64,000 bases of DNA from JBNKHH01 sp050290245 (GTDB lineage Bacteria > Pseudomonadota > Alphaproteobacteria > Rhodobacterales > Rhodobacteraceae): assembly GCA_050290245.1 (NCBI GenBank), contig JBNKHH010000033.1:81540-145539 (forward strand), given 5' to 3'. This document shows, one piece after another, positions 62,378-64,000 of this stretch. Within the stretch, counting starts at the first letter, position 1. Each line of letters begins with the position of its first letter. The notes below the pieces were generated by a model that was not told the origin of the DNA, made no database searches, and was given only the letters and a program-made list of their open reading frames with translations. The position numbers and the translations under genes were made by a program.

Positions 62378-63504
62378 AGCGGTTCGATATCGCCCTCGGA
62401 GCGTTCGGCATGGAACTTCGCCTCGAACCCGGCGAAATCGCCCGCCGCGATCGCCGCGCGCATTCCCGCCATCAGGTCCTGATAATATTGCAGGTTGTGC
62501 CAGGTCAAAAGCATCCCCGAGATCATCTCGCCAGCGCGGAACACGTGGTGCAGATAGGCCCGTGAATAGCCACGACACGCCGGGCATGTGCATCCCTCGT
62601 CCAAGGGCCTGGGATCGTCCGCATGGCGTGCGTTCTTGATGTTCACCACGCCCCGGCGCGTAAACGCCTGGCCCGTCCGTCCTGACCGCGAGGGCAGAAC
62701 GCAATCCATCATATCGATCCCGCGCTTCACGGCACCGACGATGTCGTCAGGCTTGCCGACCCCCATCAGATAGCGCGGCTTGTCGGCGGGCAGCATGTCG
62801 GGCGCATAATCCAGCACCCCGAACATCGCCTCCTGGCCTTCGCCGACAGCCAGCCCGCCGACGGCATAGCCGTCGAACCCGATCGCTTTCAGCGCCCCGG
62901 CGCTCTCGGCGCGCAGCTCCTCGGTGACACCGCCCTGCTGGATTCCGAAGAGCGCATGACCCGGCCGATCCCCAAAGGCATCCCGCGACCGCTGCGCCCA
63001 TCTCATCGACAGCCGCATGCTCTTGGCCACCACCGCGTCATCGGCGGGCAAGGCCGGGCATTCGTCGAAACACATGACGATGTCACTGCCCAAAAGTCTC
63101 TGGATCTCCATCGACCGTTCGGGGCTCAGCATGTGCTTGGAGCCATCAACGTGGGACGAGAACTTGACACCCTCCTCGGTCAGCTTCCTCAAGCCCGCCA
63201 GGCTCATCACCTGGAACCCGCCCGAATCCGTCAGGATCGGCCGGTCCCAGTTCATGAACTTGTGCAATCCGCCAAGCCGGGCCACCCGCTCGGCCCCCGG
63301 CCGCAGCATCAGGTGATAGGTGTTCCCCAAAAGGATATCCGCCCCGGTTGCGCGCACGCTCTCGGGCAGCATCGCCTTGACGGTCGCCGCCGTGCCCACC
63401 GGCATAAAGGCGGGCGTACGCACATCGCCCCGCGGCGTCCGCATCGTCCCGGTCCGCGCCCTGCCGTCGGTCGCGGCCAACTCGAATGAAAATCGCTGTG
63501 TCAT
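62374..63504 (-). CDS. tgt: Queuine tRNA-ribosyltransferase
   Basis: A 376-aa TIM-barrel enzyme that exchanges G34 for preQ1 in tRNAs with GUN anticodons, a step of queuosine synthesis. The segment LTDSGGFQVMSLAGL contains a conserved active-site Asp, CFDECPALPAD and LFGIQQGG follow, and the zinc site is CTCPACRGYS..H near the C-terminus. Length is typical. queA is not in the window. ATG 63504. Confidence 0.96.
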   Translation of the reverse strand: MTQRFSFELAATDGRARTGTMRTPRGDVRTPAFMPVGTAATVKAMLPESVRATGADILLGNTYHLMLRPGAERVARLGGLHKFMNWDRPILTDSGGFQVMSLAGLRKLTEEGVKFSSHVDGSKHMLSPERSMEIQRLLGSDIVMCFDECPALPADDAVVAKSMRLSMRWAQRSRDAFGDRPGHALFGIQQGGVTEELRAESAGALKAIGFDGYAVGGLAVGEGQEAMFGVLDYAPDMLPADKPRYLMGVGKPDDIVGAVKRGIDMMDCVLPSRSGRTGQAFTRRGVVNIKNARHADDPRPLDEGCTCPACRGYSRAYLHHVFRAGEMISGMLLTWHNLQYYQDLMAGMRAAIAAGDFAGFEAKFHAERSEGDIEPL

Positions 63505-63631
63505 CGCGCCCGATTAGGACGCGCGCCGCAAAAAGACCAGCCCCGGTGTGCCGCAGCCCATTTCCTGCTGCCTGCCCTTTACGCCCCATGCCGTAATCCT
63601 TATATAATCGGTCAACAAATCGGGACACATC

Positions 63632-63997
63632 ATGACTGCCGAACCTTCGGAACACTTGGAAGGCACACCGCTGATCAAGCCTTCGTCGACGGACCATCCG
63701 CTTCACGAGTCGATCGTCGAGGCCTGCCGCTCGGTCTATGACCCTGAAATTCCGGTCAATATCTACGACCTTGGCCTAGTCTATACCATCGAGATTACCG
63801 AGGATAACGAAGTTACCATCCTGATGACCCTGACCGCACCCGGCTGCCCTGTCGCGGGCGAGATGCCTGGCTGGGTCGCCGATGCAGTCGAGCCATTGCC
63901 CGGTGTGAAACAGGTCGACGTCGAACTGACGTGGGAGCCGCCTTGGGGCATGGAGATGATGTCCGACGAGGCGCGTCTCGAACTGGGCTTTATGTAA
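63632..63997 (+). CDS. SufT/MIP18-type Fe-S assembly protein (DUF59)
   Basis: A 121-aa protein. DUF59 core: PEIPVNIYDLGLVYTIEI, then MTLTAPGCPVAGEMPGWVAD with the conserved Cys, and VKQVDVELTWEPPW. MIP18/SufT proteins help maturation of Fe-S proteins. The N-terminal 25 residues are polar. It ends 3 bases before the window edge; an iron-sulfur assembly gene often follows in relatives but cannot be seen. ATG 63632. Confidence 0.9.
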   Translation: MTAEPSEHLEGTPLIKPSSTDHPLHESIVEACRSVYDPEIPVNIYDLGLVYTIEITEDNEVTILMTLTAPGCPVAGEMPGWVADAVEPLPGVKQVDVELTWEPPWGMEMMSDEARLELGFM

Positions 63998-64000
63998 GAC

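Noticed and set aside
1..64000. CRISPR arrays, insertion sequences, prophage or integrase genes
   Set aside because: No repeat-spacer pattern, transposase, integrase or phage gene was recognised anywhere in the window.

Overview
The window is high-GC alphaproteobacterial chromosome, most consistent with Rhodobacteraceae (marine roseobacter type). The pointers are the yajC-secD-secF cluster followed by a Mth938-like gene and ccmA-ccmB, a SelD fused to an FAD domain, a zwf-pgl-pgi operon, a pterin-type methyltransferase with a RamA-like corrinoid activator, and GTGA/ATGA/TGATG coupling of genes throughout. These are inferences from gene content; no 16S gene is present. There are no insertion sequences, prophage genes or CRISPR arrays, and no gene is visibly frameshifted. 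One gene (lipid A acyltransferase type) is cut by the left edge.

Layout. 1-9.8 kb is housekeeping: acyltransferase fragment, fliG, a tiny secreted Cys-rich protein, purB, a DUF6314 protein, bioY, then leftward yajC-secD-secF-TauE/SafE-Mth938-ccmA-ccmB. 10.2-16.5 kb (rightward) is a one-carbon/corrinoid block: PF13769 protein, MTHFR-like protein, HAD phosphatase, methyl-THF:cobalamin methyltransferase, cytochrome c, 2Fe-2S/ASKHA corrinoid activator and a membrane protein, then tRNA-Gly(CCC) and an AT-rich gap. 17.4-31.1 kb is carbohydrate metabolism: zwf-pgl-pgi, and upstream of it a GH43 glycosidase/ABC-importer operon with a divergent LacI regulator and palindromic operators. 31.2-34.5 kb holds a secreted Cache-like sensor followed by a chemoreceptor.

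34.6-43.0 kb is the most interesting accessory region. Leftward, a GntR regulator, Gfo/Idh dehydrogenase, Rieske oxygenase, 78-aa protein and dimethylglycine-dehydrogenase-like enzyme look like an N-demethylation pathway. Rightward, an SsuD-like flavin monooxygenase, aldo/keto reductase and FMN reductase have the gene content expected for oxidative C-S cleavage of an organosulfonate, resembling the sulfoquinovose monooxygenase (Smo) set.

43.0-64.0 kb: dnaE; an ABC ATPase-FtsX permease-AttH lipocalin operon; convergent selD and mnmH (selenouridine tRNA modification); an unassigned aldolase-like/PfkB kinase pair; tyrS; anmK; a small acidic protein; lon; a small membrane protein; tgt; and a SufT/MIP18-type Fe-S protein at the right edge. 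Three tRNA-directed functions (mnmH, tyrS, tgt) lie within about 10 kb.
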